Shown here in pieces: positions 8,009 through 15,711 of a stretch of DNA of 17,080 nt. The notes beneath the pieces were generated by a model. That model did not search any database and was not told the DNA's origin. It was given only the letters and a program-made list of their open reading frames with translations. The DNA comes from an uncultured Alphaproteobacteria bacterium (GTDB lineage: Bacteria; Pseudomonadota; Alphaproteobacteria; Rhodobacterales; Rhodobacteraceae), in the NCBI GenBank assembly GCA_929200295.1, contig CAKMZE010000007.1, forward strand, positions 18,898-35,977, in the 5' to 3' direction. The position numbers and the translations under genes were made by a program. Position 1 is the first letter of the stretch, and every line of letters starts with the position of its first letter.

Positions 8009-9688
8009 GTGACTGAGCAAGATAAACGACATGGCGGCAAGATCCTCAGCGATCAATTGGTCAAGCTTGGCGTGAGGCGCGTGTTTTCTGTGCCGGGCGA
8101 AAGCTTTCTCGCGGCATTGGACGGGTTATATGACAGTGGCATTGATAATATCGTTTGCCGCCAAGAAGGCGGTGCTGCGATGATGGCCGAAGCCTATGGT
8201 AAGCTGACCGGTCAGCCAGGTGTCTGCTTTGTGACCCGCGGGCCGGGGGCTGCCAATGCCAGCGCGGGTGTGCATGTTGCGATGCAAGATAGCACCCCGA
8301 TGGTGCTTTTTGTGGGGCAGATTGATAACCGCCAGACGGACCGCGAAACATTTCAAGAGGTGGACTACCGTGCGATGTTCGGTGGGCTTGCGAAATGGGT
8401 CGCACAGGTGGACCATACTGAGCGGTTGCCAGAATATATCGCGCGCGCGTTTCGGAAAGCTATGTCAGGGCGCCCCGGTCCTGTGGTGCTGGCTTTGCCT
8501 GAAAATATGCTCAGCGATGTGGCTGATGTGCCAGATTTCCATGGTGAGATTGCGGCGCGTGCGTCAGGGCTGAACGATCAGATGATCGCAGCTATATTGC
8601 GGGATCTCAGCGCGGCTGAGCGGCCCTTGATGGTTGTGGGTGGCCCGCATTGGTCGCAAGAGGCGGCGGATGCAGCGGCTGCATTTGCAAAGCTCACAAA
8701 TGTGCCAATGGTTACTGGATTTCGCAGGCAAGACTATTTGGATAATAGAGATACGCATTTTGCGGGGGATTTGAATGTTGGGATTAATCCAGCACTTGCA
8801 GCAAGAGTGCGCGCGGCGGATTATCTTTTGCTATTGGGCACGCGGTTTGGTGATATTGAAACCCAAGCCTATACGCTTGTTGATCCGCAGAATCCGGCCA
8901 AAATTATCTATCACATTCATGCGGATGCAGATGAGATCGGCCGTGTTTACGGCATGACAGGCGGCGGTGTGGCCCCCGCAGATGTGGCAATGAGGCAGCT
9001 TTTTGAGGCAGCCCAAGCGCAAGATGTGTCTAGGATTTCACAAGACAGACGCGACTGGGTCACAACGGCGCGGGCAGATTACGACGCGTGGATCACACCA
9101 CAAGACAGCCCCGGTACGGTGAAGCAGGAGCAAGTGATTTGTGGCTTGTCGGCGCATTTGCCAGATGATGCGATTGTCACAAGCGGGGCTGGAAACTATG
9201 CGGCTTGGGTGCACCGATATTTTGTGCACAAGCAATATGGCACGCAGCTTGCACCGACCTCTGGTTCTATGGGTTATGGGTTTCCTGCGGCGGTATCGGC
9301 GGCCTTAGAATATCCGGGGCGTGATGTGGTGTGTTTTGCCGGTGATGGGTGTTTTCAGATGACATTGAATGAGATGTCCACCGCCATGCAATACGGTGCA
9401 AAGCCGATTGTGATCGTGATGAATAATGGTCGGTATGGCACGATCCGTATGCATCAAGAAAAGACCTATCCCGGGCGTGTATCAGGTACAGAATGTCATT
9501 CGCCAGATTATGCTGCATTGGCGCAGGCTTACGGTGGCTTTGGGGTGAAGGTGACGGATGGCACAGATTTTGCGGATGCGTTTGCGCAGGCCAAGGCGTC
9601 GGGGAGATTAGCCGTGATTGAATGTGTGCTTGATCCAGATGTGATGAGCACAGGTGCATCACTTTCTGATCTTGCAAAAGGCCGCTGA
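8009..9688 (+). CDS. Thiamine-diphosphate enzyme of the acetolactate synthase large-subunit family
   Basis: 559 residues beginning at a GTG with a good AAGGAG ribosome site. The three ThDP-family domains are in order. In the N-terminal pyrimidine-binding domain the activating glutamate is Glu53 in CRQEGGAAMMAEAYG, and a GPGAANASAGV loop follows at about 78-88. A central Rossmann-like domain carries LLLGTRFGDIET. The C-terminal diphosphate-binding domain has GDG (445-447) and NN (472-473), the classical GDG-x25-NN metal/ThDP motif. No small regulatory subunit (ilvH) is adjacent and the gene is monocistronic, so it is less likely to be the biosynthetic acetolactate synthase; it may be a catabolic decarboxylase or carboligase. 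The substrate is not determinable from sequence. Confidence 0.88.
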   Translation: MTEQDKRHGGKILSDQLVKLGVRRVFSVPGESFLAALDGLYDSGIDNIVCRQEGGAAMMAEAYGKLTGQPGVCFVTRGPGAANASAGVHVAMQDSTPMVLFVGQIDNRQTDRETFQEVDYRAMFGGLAKWVAQVDHTERLPEYIARAFRKAMSGRPGPVVLALPENMLSDVADVPDFHGEIAARASGLNDQMIAAILRDLSAAERPLMVVGGPHWSQEAADAAAAFAKLTNVPMVTGFRRQDYLDNRDTHFAGDLNVGINPALAARVRAADYLLLLGTRFGDIETQAYTLVDPQNPAKIIYHIHADADEIGRVYGMTGGGVAPADVAMRQLFEAAQAQDVSRISQDRRDWVTTARADYDAWITPQDSPGTVKQEQVICGLSAHLPDDAIVTSGAGNYAAWVHRYFVHKQYGTQLAPTSGSMGYGFPAAVSAALEYPGRDVVCFAGDGCFQMTLNEMSTAMQYGAKPIVIVMNNGRYGTIRMHQEKTYPGRVSGTECHSPDYAALAQAYGGFGVKVTDGTDFADAFAQAKASGRLAVIECVLDPDVMSTGASLSDLAKGR

Positions 9689-9730
9689 GAGACGCGCGGC
9701 TGCGCCGACGCCCCTCCCACCGTCCCGCAA
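9689..9730. repeat. Copy B of the short GC-rich repeat (intergenic)
   Basis: 42 nt starting immediately after the TGA at 9686-9688. It matches 13293-13335, inside cobN, at all but one substitution and one inserted T. It contains GCGC..GCGC self-complementarity and fills nearly the whole 46-nt gap between the convergent ThDP-enzyme and Lin0512 genes, so it may also act as a transcript-end structure. Confidence 0.8.
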
Positions 9731-9734
9731 TTGA

Positions 9735-10094
9735 CTACGCGTGCCGCCATTTGTGGTCTTGCGCAGGTAAGAACGCTTCGATTGCGGCTGTGGCGATCAC
9801 GTGGGTTTCACCGTTTCCGGGGTTAAAGACATCTTGGCCACCAAACACAGCACGCACAGTGGCGCGACCTCGCGGGAGAAGTTTTGCGAGCGCCTCAGGA
9901 TCGATGCGTTCGGGTTTTTGCACGCCTATGGTCACTTGCACGCGCATCTCTGCGCTGGGGATATCAAGCGCGCTAAAGAGCGACAGCGTCGCGTGACGCA
10001 GCGCATCGTTGATCGCGCGTTCGGCGGCTTTTTGGTAATCTTGGCGATGCAGATTATTGCCCATCCCCATTTCAATGATCATGCGCTTTTCCAT
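9735..10094 (-). CDS. Lin0512-family conserved protein, second of a tandem pair
   Basis: A 119-residue soluble protein of unknown function. The N-terminus shows EMGMGNNLHRQDYQKAAERA (8-27), which fits the Lin0512 (PF09585/TIGR02058) signature, recalled as GxGxDxHG followed by an alpha-helical KAA segment; here the Asp position reads Asn (N14) and His16 is kept. The middle carries a PERIDPEALAKLLPRG stretch and a GGQD turn, then a hydrophobic strand VIATAAIEAFL. It parallels the upstream neighbour along its whole length, so the two are paralogues. The ATG at 10094 shares one base with the neighbour's stop (TGATG), implying coupled translation. No enzymatic role is claimed. Confidence 0.8.
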   Translation of the reverse strand: MEKRMIIEMGMGNNLHRQDYQKAAERAINDALRHATLSLFSALDIPSAEMRVQVTIGVQKPERIDPEALAKLLPRGRATVRAVFGGQDVFNPGNGETHVIATAAIEAFLPAQDHKWRHA

Positions 10095-10444
10095 CAGAGG
10101 GGCTCCATATCAAACGAGACCGAGATCGCGGCATGGGCGATGACCGTGGGTTTGCCCTGTCCTTCGGGGCGAGGGATATCGAGACCGCCATGGGTGGTGG
10201 TGAGCTGTGGCTGACCGTATGGGAAGATATCCTTGAGTGCGTCCTTGTCCACTTGATCAGGTTGCTGGCACGCGATTTCCACATCGATGAGCATCGCCTC
10301 TTTGGGAAAGCCAAAGAGCTCGGCCATGTTGATCGAATTATGCCATAACGCGTCTTGTAACGCGCGTTTGGCGGCTTGCGTGTAATCTTGGCGGCGCAGG
10401 GATGTGCCCATGCCAAATTCTGTGAGGACGCGGTGTTTGGGCAT
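10094..10444 (-). CDS. Lin0512-family conserved protein, first of a tandem pair
   Basis: 116 residues from the ATG at 10444, chosen because AAAGGAAG lies about 8 nt upstream; an in-frame TTG at 10465 would overlap the preceding stop but lacks its own site. It has EFGMGTSLRRQDYTQAAKRA (9-28), aligned with the sister gene's motif, but the His position is Arg (R17), so the family's metal-like residues are altered. Further conserved features are QPDQVDKDALKDIFPYG and THGGLD. Sister and upstream genes lie in the same direction with 1-nt overlap and a 17-nt gap respectively, downstream of cobO. The function is unknown; complex formation with the sister protein is plausible but not shown. Confidence 0.8.
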   Translation of the reverse strand: MPKHRVLTEFGMGTSLRRQDYTQAAKRALQDALWHNSINMAELFGFPKEAMLIDVEIACQQPDQVDKDALKDIFPYGQPQLTTTHGGLDIPRPEGQGKPTVIAHAAISVSFDMEPL

Positions 10445-10461
10445 TTGTCGTGCTTCCTTTG

Positions 10462-11121
10462 TCAAAGTTGATCGGTGGCAAACATAAATTGCCGCTGCGG
10501 TTTTACCCAGATCAGCCCTGTGCGGTTTGCGGCCTTTTGAAAGGCTTCATTCAAGCCCTGATGGTTAAACCATTTGCCCCAAGATCGGATAGGGATCGCA
10601 TGAATATCACCAAGCCCATCGACTAAAACGCATTCATAGCCCATCCCACGCTCACCAAAGACGAGGTTATGTGGCTTGAGATCGCCAGCGCGAATATTAA
10701 GGTCGTAAAACTGCGTGACGAGCGTATTGAGCGCTAAAAGGTCCTGTTGTGTCAGTGTCTGATTGTTTGCTTTATGTTGGAGCGTTTGACCAACATTGCC
10801 CTCACCGTCAGAAATACATTCGCACATCATCGCAAGCCCAAGGTTTGTCGGGGTGAACCCATAAAGATTTGCGATCGGCAGAGGGTGGTTATGTTTGATG
10901 TTTTTCAACTGCTGGCGCAGGTATTCGTTATATTCTTTGCGGATTAACCGCAGCCGCACCGACGGCATAAGATGGGTGGTGATATCCCGGAATGTGAACC
11001 GCCGCCCTTGGTCTTCTTGCGGGCGTAAAATCTTAAGCAATTTACGAGGGTCATCAGGGTGACGGTAGACATGACGCTCAACACCGCTGGCGATGAGATG
11101 TGTTGAGGTAAGGGTGATCAT
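10462..11121 (-). CDS. YrbL-family protein with kinase-like fold
   Basis: 219 residues matching the YrbL/PhoP-network family (PF10707). Kinase-like landmarks are visible. LIASGVERHVYRHP (9-22) resembles a glycine-rich nucleotide loop, followed by KLLKI (27-31) with a candidate ATP-lysine; MMCECI (98-103) looks like a hinge. DLKPHN (147-152) matches the catalytic-loop D-x-K-x-x-N, and VDGLGD (167-172) takes the place of the metal-binding DFG region. In enterobacteria yrbL is controlled by PhoP, but its substrate is unknown. Here it sits 25 nt behind cobO and ahead of two Lin0512 genes, an unexpected partnership. The protein is rich in Asn, Gln, His and Lys and its DNA looks less GC-rich than its neighbours, which might indicate transfer; composition was not computed. 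Confidence 0.8.
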   Translation of the reverse strand: MITLTSTHLIASGVERHVYRHPDDPRKLLKILRPQEDQGRRFTFRDITTHLMPSVRLRLIRKEYNEYLRQQLKNIKHNHPLPIANLYGFTPTNLGLAMMCECISDGEGNVGQTLQHKANNQTLTQQDLLALNTLVTQFYDLNIRAGDLKPHNLVFGERGMGYECVLVDGLGDIHAIPIRSWGKWFNHQGLNEAFQKAANRTGLIWVKPQRQFMFATDQL

Positions 11122-11146
11122 GCCGCCGCTCTGCTCATTTATAGGC

Positions 11147-11764
11147 TCAATACTCGACCCCGATCTGCGCTTTGATCCCAGAGCGGAAGGGGTGTTTGAC
11201 CAATTCCATCTCGGTCACGAGATCGGCGATTTCGATGAGATCCTCATGGGCGTTACGCCCGGTAAGGACAACATGGGTCATATGCGGTTTTTGCGTTGTG
11301 AGAAATTCAACAACATCAGCGATATCTACGTAGCCATAGCGCAATGCGATATTGATCTCATCAAGGAGCACCATGTGATTAGTGTCATCGAGAATAAGCT
11401 CTTTCGCCTTGGCCCAGGCGGCTTGGGCCATTTCTGTGTCGCGTGATTTATCTTGGGTTTCCCAGGTAAAGCCTTCGCCCATGGTGTGAAAGGCGCATGT
11501 GTCGGTGAATTTTGCAAGGATCAGATCGCGTTCGCCGGTGCTCATCCCGCCTTTGATAAACTGGACGACGGCGCATTTCATATCATGGGCGATACAGCGA
11601 AAGATCATTCCAAAGGCGGCAGAGGATTTTCCCTTGCCCTTGCCAGTATGGACGATGATCAATCCCTTTTGATCGGTCTTTGTTGCCATGATCTTATCGC
11701 GCGCGGCTTTTTTCTTGGCCATTTTCATCGCGTGGCGGTCTGTGTCGTCTGGCGTATCTGTCAT
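11147..11764 (-). CDS. cobO: Cob(I)yrinic acid a,c-diamide adenosyltransferase
   Basis: A 205-residue CobO/BtuR/CobA-type enzyme that attaches the 5'-deoxyadenosyl group from ATP to reduced corrinoids. The characteristic P-loop HTGKGKGKSSAAFG spans 39-52, VVQFIKGG follows at 66-73, a GEGFTW motif at 96-101, and the Walker-B-like VLLDEINIALRYGY at 132-145. The C-terminus LVKHPFRSGIKAQIGVEY is typical. The N-terminal 30 residues are Lys-rich and charged, as in many alphaproteobacterial members. The ATG at 11764 has AGGGAG about 7 nt upstream. A 236-nt gap separates it from cobN, so it probably has its own promoter. No cobalamin riboswitch was recognised in that gap. Confidence 0.96.
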   Translation of the reverse strand: MTDTPDDTDRHAMKMAKKKAARDKIMATKTDQKGLIIVHTGKGKGKSSAAFGMIFRCIAHDMKCAVVQFIKGGMSTGERDLILAKFTDTCAFHTMGEGFTWETQDKSRDTEMAQAAWAKAKELILDDTNHMVLLDEINIALRYGYVDIADVVEFLTTQKPHMTHVVLTGRNAHEDLIEIADLVTEMELVKHPFRSGIKAQIGVEY

Positions 11765-11846
11765 GTGGTGGCTCCCTTTGGGATAATGATAGGGGGTTCT
11801 TGTGCTGTGGTGAAGCTGTTTGATCTGTGGCGAAAAAGATTCGGTT

Positions 11847-11901
11847 TTATATATGCTGCCGCGCGCAGAATTTTCCCCATGTTTGTACGATGCAGCATCG
11901 T
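11847..11901 (-). promoter_or_regulatory. Candidate cobO promoter with palindromic operator
   Basis: A perfect inverted repeat ACGATGC-A-GCATCGT occupies 11887-11901. On the minus strand a TATATA element (11848-11853) lies about 33 nt further towards cobO and could be a -10 box, which would put the palindrome near -50. The same palindrome is 34 nt upstream of the small plus-strand ORF. A 1-nt centre makes it more like a protein-binding site than an RNA hairpin. No regulator was identified. Confidence 0.35.
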
Positions 11902-11935
11902 CTATGTGCTTTGAAAAGTTGGAACGGGGACAGTT

Positions 11936-12004
11936 ATGCGTATTTTTTCATTAGTGCTTTTGTTTGGGTATCTTGGCGTCGCGGCGCTCGCTGCGGGTAT
12001 TTAA
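11936..12004 (+). CDS. Candidate 22-residue hydrophobic small protein
   Basis: The ATG at 11936 is preceded by GGAACGGGGA (11921-11930), a good ribosome site at 5 nt. The product starts MRIFSLVLLFGYLG and ends AALAAGI: one hydrophobic helix with a single basic residue at the N-terminus, so it looks like a tiny membrane peptide or a bare signal-like segment. The TAA (12002-12004) overlaps the cobN stop on the other strand within TTAA. I do not recognise the sequence. It could be chance, but the ribosome site, the hydrophobic pattern and the tight fit to the cobN end favour a real small gene. Confidence 0.5.
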   Translation: MRIFSLVLLFGYLGVAALAAGI

Positions 12005-15000
12005 GGCGGCAAGAGGCCAGCAATTCGCGCACGCGCGGAATTTGATTTTGGCAGCCACAAATCACGATCTATCGCTTCTTGTAAGCGCCCAGCTATTTCA
12101 GTGAGCGCGGGCGCGTTATGCGCGGCGATAAAGTCGCGCACCTCTTCATCTTCGAGGAATGCGGCTTCGACGAGATCGAAGTGATGATTTTGCACAGCCC
12201 CAGTGGTTGCGGCAAAAGCAAAGAGATAATCTACCGTCGCGGCCATTTCAAAGGCGCCTTTGTAGCCGTGGCGCATGACGCCAGCGATCCATTTGGGGTT
12301 GACCACACGGGACCGGACCACACGGCCAATTTCATCCTCAAGCGTGCGGATGAGCGGGCGCTCGGGGCGCGAATGGTCATTGTGGTAGATCGGGCGGTCT
12401 TGTCCTTGTAGGGTTGAGACCGCAGCGGCGGCACCACCCTCGAACTGATAATAGTCGTCTGAATCGAGGATATCATGCTCGCGGTTGTCTTGATTTTGAA
12501 CGATGGCTTCGGTTTGTGAGAGGCGTTGTTCGAAATCATCTTTGGCGTGTTGCCCGTCTTTGCCAGCGCCATAAGCATATGCGCCCCAAGCGATATAAGC
12601 GGCACCGAGATCGGCTTTGTCAGCCCAAATACGTTCATCAATCAATGCCTGTAGCCCCGCGCCATAAGCGCCGGGTTTTGCGCCAAAAACGCGTGCGGTA
12701 TCCTCGCCGGCTTTGGCACGGGCAGCAGCGGGGTTAATACCCTCGGGTTCATTAAGGCTTTGGATGGCTTTGGCAGCAGAATCGACGAGCGCGATGAGTT
12801 GAGGGAAGGCATCTCGGAAGAAGCCTGAAATACGCAATGTGACATCCACCCGTGGGCGCGCGAGAACGGTTTGAGGAATGATCTCAAACCCGGTGACGCG
12901 GCGGTTGGCGCTGTCCCATGTGGGTTTGCATCCCATTAGGGCAAGCGCTTGGGCAATATCATCACCACCTGTGCGCATATTGGCGGTGCCCCATGCGGTC
13001 AGCAGCATGGTGCGCGGCCAATCACCATGATCCTGCAGGTGCTTTTCGATCAAAAGGTTTGCAGATTTCCATCCCAATGCCCAGGCGGTTGGGGTGGGGA
13101 CGGCCCGGCTGTCAACGGAATAGAAGTTCTTACCAGTTGGTAGCGTATCGAGACGCCCGCGCGTGGGTGCGCCAGACGGGCCCGGGGCGAGGAAGTGCCC
13201 TGAAAGGGCGGTGAGGAGCCCCGCCCCCTCTGCGGGGCCGCAGGCAGTGACCATGGGGGCAATTTTTGTGCTGATTTCTTCGAGCACGACGGGAGACGCG
13301 CGGCTTGCGCCGACGCCCCTCCCGCCGTCCCGCAAGAGGTTTTGGCTGAGAATTTCAAGCCGCTCTACCGTATCGCCATTTGTGCGCCATGGATCTGTGC
13401 TCAAATCGTGCAGCTCATCTGGTTTTTCACGCGCCGGTGCTGCGAGGTCGCAATCGAGTGGGTCAATTGTTAGCGACAGATCTGACGCCAATGCGCGCAA
13501 GAGCGAGGCGTCTTTGCCATTGCCTGCGCCGCGTGGGATCCGGGCCAACGCGATCGTGAGATCGCGCGCAAGCGTACCCGTTGGAGACTGACCAAAGATA
13601 TGCAGCCCATCGCGGATTTGTGTTTCTTTCAGTTCACACAAATAGGCATCAAGCTTTGCCAGATCGCCATCTTGATCCCCGGTAAAGGCGGCATCTTTCG
13701 CAAGACCTGTAACCTCTGACAATGATAATATTTCGCGCTGCAAATGTGCGATGCGGCGGGGGTCAACCCCTGCGGCTTCATAGTATTCATCAACCAACGC
13801 CTCAAGATCGCGCAGCGGGCCGTAGCTTTCGGCCCGTGTGAGCGGCGGTGTCAGGTGATCAACGATCACCGCACTTGTGCGGCGTTTAGCTTGTGTCCCC
13901 TCGCCCGGATCATTGACGATAAACGGATAAATATGCGGGGTGGGGCCAAAGACAGCCTCGGGCCAGCAGCTTTCAGATAATGCGGTTGCCTTGCCCGGCA
14001 GCCATTCAAGATTACCGTGTTTGCCCATGTGGATGATCGCATCTGCCTGCCATTTATGACGCAGATAAAAATAGAACGCGAGATAGTGATGCGGTGGCAC
14101 CAGATCGGGCGAATGATAGGTCTCAGTGGGGTCAATATTATAACCCCGTGCGGGCTGTAGCCCGACAACCGCATTGCCAAAATGGTGGATCGATAGGGCA
14201 AAGCCTTTTTCAGTGCTTTGTAAATGCGGTCGCTCGCCGATAAAGGGGTCATCCTTTGGCGCACCCCAGCGGCTGGTGATCCGTTCTTTGATTACCCATG
14301 GCAGGGCTGAGAAATAATCTTGGTAATCCGCGAGGGGTAAAAAAGATCCGCCCTGTCTTTCGGCCCGATCTGTGAGCCAATTGGTGGGGCCGGCCATGAT
14401 TTGCGTCATCAGGGCTGCGCTATCGGGTGTTTCGGACACATCATATCCGTTATCCGCAAGCAGTTTGAGCACATGCGCTGTTGCGGCAGGGGTGTCGAGC
14501 CCCACGCCATTGGCCAACCGCCCGTCTTTATTCGGATAATTGGCAAGGATCAGCGCGGCTTTCTTTTCTTTGGGCGCGGTCTTGCGCAGCTTGGCCCAAT
14601 TGGCGGTCAGTTGGGTGACAAAATCAATGCGATCGCCCTGGGCTTGATAGGTCGCAATCGCGCATTCAGTCTCGGGGTCAAAAAACGCCTCGCCTTTGAA
14701 TGAGATCGCCCGTGAGAGCACCCGCCCGTCCACTTCGGGCAGGGCGACATTCATCGCGATATCGCGCGCAGAGAGCCCCTGCGGGTTCTCTTCCCAGCTT
14801 TGCGCGCTTGAGCCAGATAAAACGACCTGAAAAATCGGTGCACGATTGGCTGATGCCATGGTCAGCGGGTTTTCGGGGCCGGTGTCGCCTTCATGCGCAG
14901 AGCCCACTGCAAAGGCTGTGCAATTGAGGATCACAGAAGGCGGGGCCGTTCTGAAAATCTGATCAAGTGTCGCCACAGAGAGAGGATCTTTGAGAGAGGC

Positions 15001-15711
15001 GATAAAGATCGGCAGCGGTGATAGCCCTACGCGGGAGAGTGATTTGGTCAAACGGTTGATCGGTCCAAGGCCGCCGCCTTGGACAAGGGCGCGGTAGAAT
15101 ATGATCGGTACGATGGGTGCATCTGGCGCCATACGCGCACTTAGATCTGTGGCATCTGTGATGCCATCCCCCGGCCAATATAGTCCGGCCCGCAAAAGCG
15201 GCTTGGCCGCTGCGGGCCGCTCACCATCTGTGATCATCGCTTGGGCGTAGCGCAGGAAATGCCTGCTATTTTCTGGCCCACCTTCGACAAGATAGGACCA
15301 CAGCGCATCATACTCTGCCTCAGAACAGGTTGAGAGCGCGCGCAGCTCAGGATCTGGTTTGTCATCACCGGGCAAGGCCACGAAAGGCACATTCGACTCG
15401 TAGAGACGGGCCGCATATTGGGTCAGCCCGTATTTCCAATAGCCCGCACCGCCCAGAACCCGGGCAATGACGATTTTTGCCTTTGTGGCACAGTCATCAA
15501 GGTGCAAATCCACAGACATCGGGTGCTGGAGATGCATCATATTCGCGAGCCGCAAGAGGGGCGGGCCGGTCATTTCTGACCGCGCGGCAGAAAGCGCGGC
15601 GAGCTCTGTATCGGCCGCTGAGATGACAACGATATCACCGGGCGTTTGCCCCAGATCAACGGGCTCTGTCCCGTCAGAAATTGCACCGGGGGTTGCGGCC
15701 AAGAGATGCAT
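12001..15711 (-). CDS. cobN: Cobaltochelatase subunit CobN
   Basis: 1236 residues, close to the roughly 1275 of the Pseudomonas denitrificans protein. CobN is the large subunit of the CobNST complex, which inserts cobalt into hydrogenobyrinic acid a,c-diamide using ATP in aerobic cobalamin synthesis. Family landmarks include HMGKHGNLEWLPGK (561-574), a region with SVDSRAVPTPTAWALG, TAWGTANMRTGGDDIAQAL, DSDDYYQFEGG starting at residue 1083, and a C-terminal stretch with NPKWIAGVMRHGYKGA. Residues 793-807 (around RDGGRGVGASRAS) are encoded by a copy of a repeat that is intergenic elsewhere in the window. The ATG at 15711 has only a weak ribosome site and shares its A with the stop of a 14-codon mini-ORF. 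cobS and cobT are not in the window. Confidence 0.97.
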   Translation of the reverse strand: MHLLAATPGAISDGTEPVDLGQTPGDIVVISAADTELAALSAARSEMTGPPLLRLANMMHLQHPMSVDLHLDDCATKAKIVIARVLGGAGYWKYGLTQYAARLYESNVPFVALPGDDKPDPELRALSTCSEAEYDALWSYLVEGGPENSRHFLRYAQAMITDGERPAAAKPLLRAGLYWPGDGITDATDLSARMAPDAPIVPIIFYRALVQGGGLGPINRLTKSLSRVGLSPLPIFIASLKDPLSVATLDQIFRTAPPSVILNCTAFAVGSAHEGDTGPENPLTMASANRAPIFQVVLSGSSAQSWEENPQGLSARDIAMNVALPEVDGRVLSRAISFKGEAFFDPETECAIATYQAQGDRIDFVTQLTANWAKLRKTAPKEKKAALILANYPNKDGRLANGVGLDTPAATAHVLKLLADNGYDVSETPDSAALMTQIMAGPTNWLTDRAERQGGSFLPLADYQDYFSALPWVIKERITSRWGAPKDDPFIGERPHLQSTEKGFALSIHHFGNAVVGLQPARGYNIDPTETYHSPDLVPPHHYLAFYFYLRHKWQADAIIHMGKHGNLEWLPGKATALSESCWPEAVFGPTPHIYPFIVNDPGEGTQAKRRTSAVIVDHLTPPLTRAESYGPLRDLEALVDEYYEAAGVDPRRIAHLQREILSLSEVTGLAKDAAFTGDQDGDLAKLDAYLCELKETQIRDGLHIFGQSPTGTLARDLTIALARIPRGAGNGKDASLLRALASDLSLTIDPLDCDLAAPAREKPDELHDLSTDPWRTNGDTVERLEILSQNLLRDGGRGVGASRASPVVLEEISTKIAPMVTACGPAEGAGLLTALSGHFLAPGPSGAPTRGRLDTLPTGKNFYSVDSRAVPTPTAWALGWKSANLLIEKHLQDHGDWPRTMLLTAWGTANMRTGGDDIAQALALMGCKPTWDSANRRVTGFEIIPQTVLARPRVDVTLRISGFFRDAFPQLIALVDSAAKAIQSLNEPEGINPAAARAKAGEDTARVFGAKPGAYGAGLQALIDERIWADKADLGAAYIAWGAYAYGAGKDGQHAKDDFEQRLSQTEAIVQNQDNREHDILDSDDYYQFEGGAAAAVSTLQGQDRPIYHNDHSRPERPLIRTLEDEIGRVVRSRVVNPKWIAGVMRHGYKGAFEMAATVDYLFAFAATTGAVQNHHFDLVEAAFLEDEEVRDFIAAHNAPALTEIAGRLQEAIDRDLWLPKSNSARARIAGLLPP
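13293..13335. repeat. Copy C of the short GC-rich repeat, inside cobN
   Basis: 43 nt nearly identical to the intergenic copy at 9689-9730 (41 shared positions; one extra T and one A/G change). On the minus strand it is read in frame as CobN residues 793-807, a Gly/Arg/Ser-rich stretch without stops. It has the same orientation on the plus strand as the other copies. Confidence 0.8.

Noticed and set aside
10445..10465. TTG start for the first Lin0512 gene overlapping the YrbL stop
   Set aside because: The ATG at 10444 has a good AAAGGAAG ribosome site and starts closer to the conserved motif.
11453..11914. Plus-strand ORF of about 150 codons over cobO
   Set aside because: Mostly antisense to well-supported cobO, with no ribosome site or recognisable domain.
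11765..11935. Cobalamin riboswitch upstream of cobO
   Set aside because: No GCCACTG-type B12 box or matching conserved elements found on the minus strand; only a palindrome is visible.
13050..13358. Minus-strand ORF overlapping cobN that includes the repeat
   Set aside because: Out-of-frame reading of cobN; its similarity to other shadow ORFs arises only from the shared repeat.
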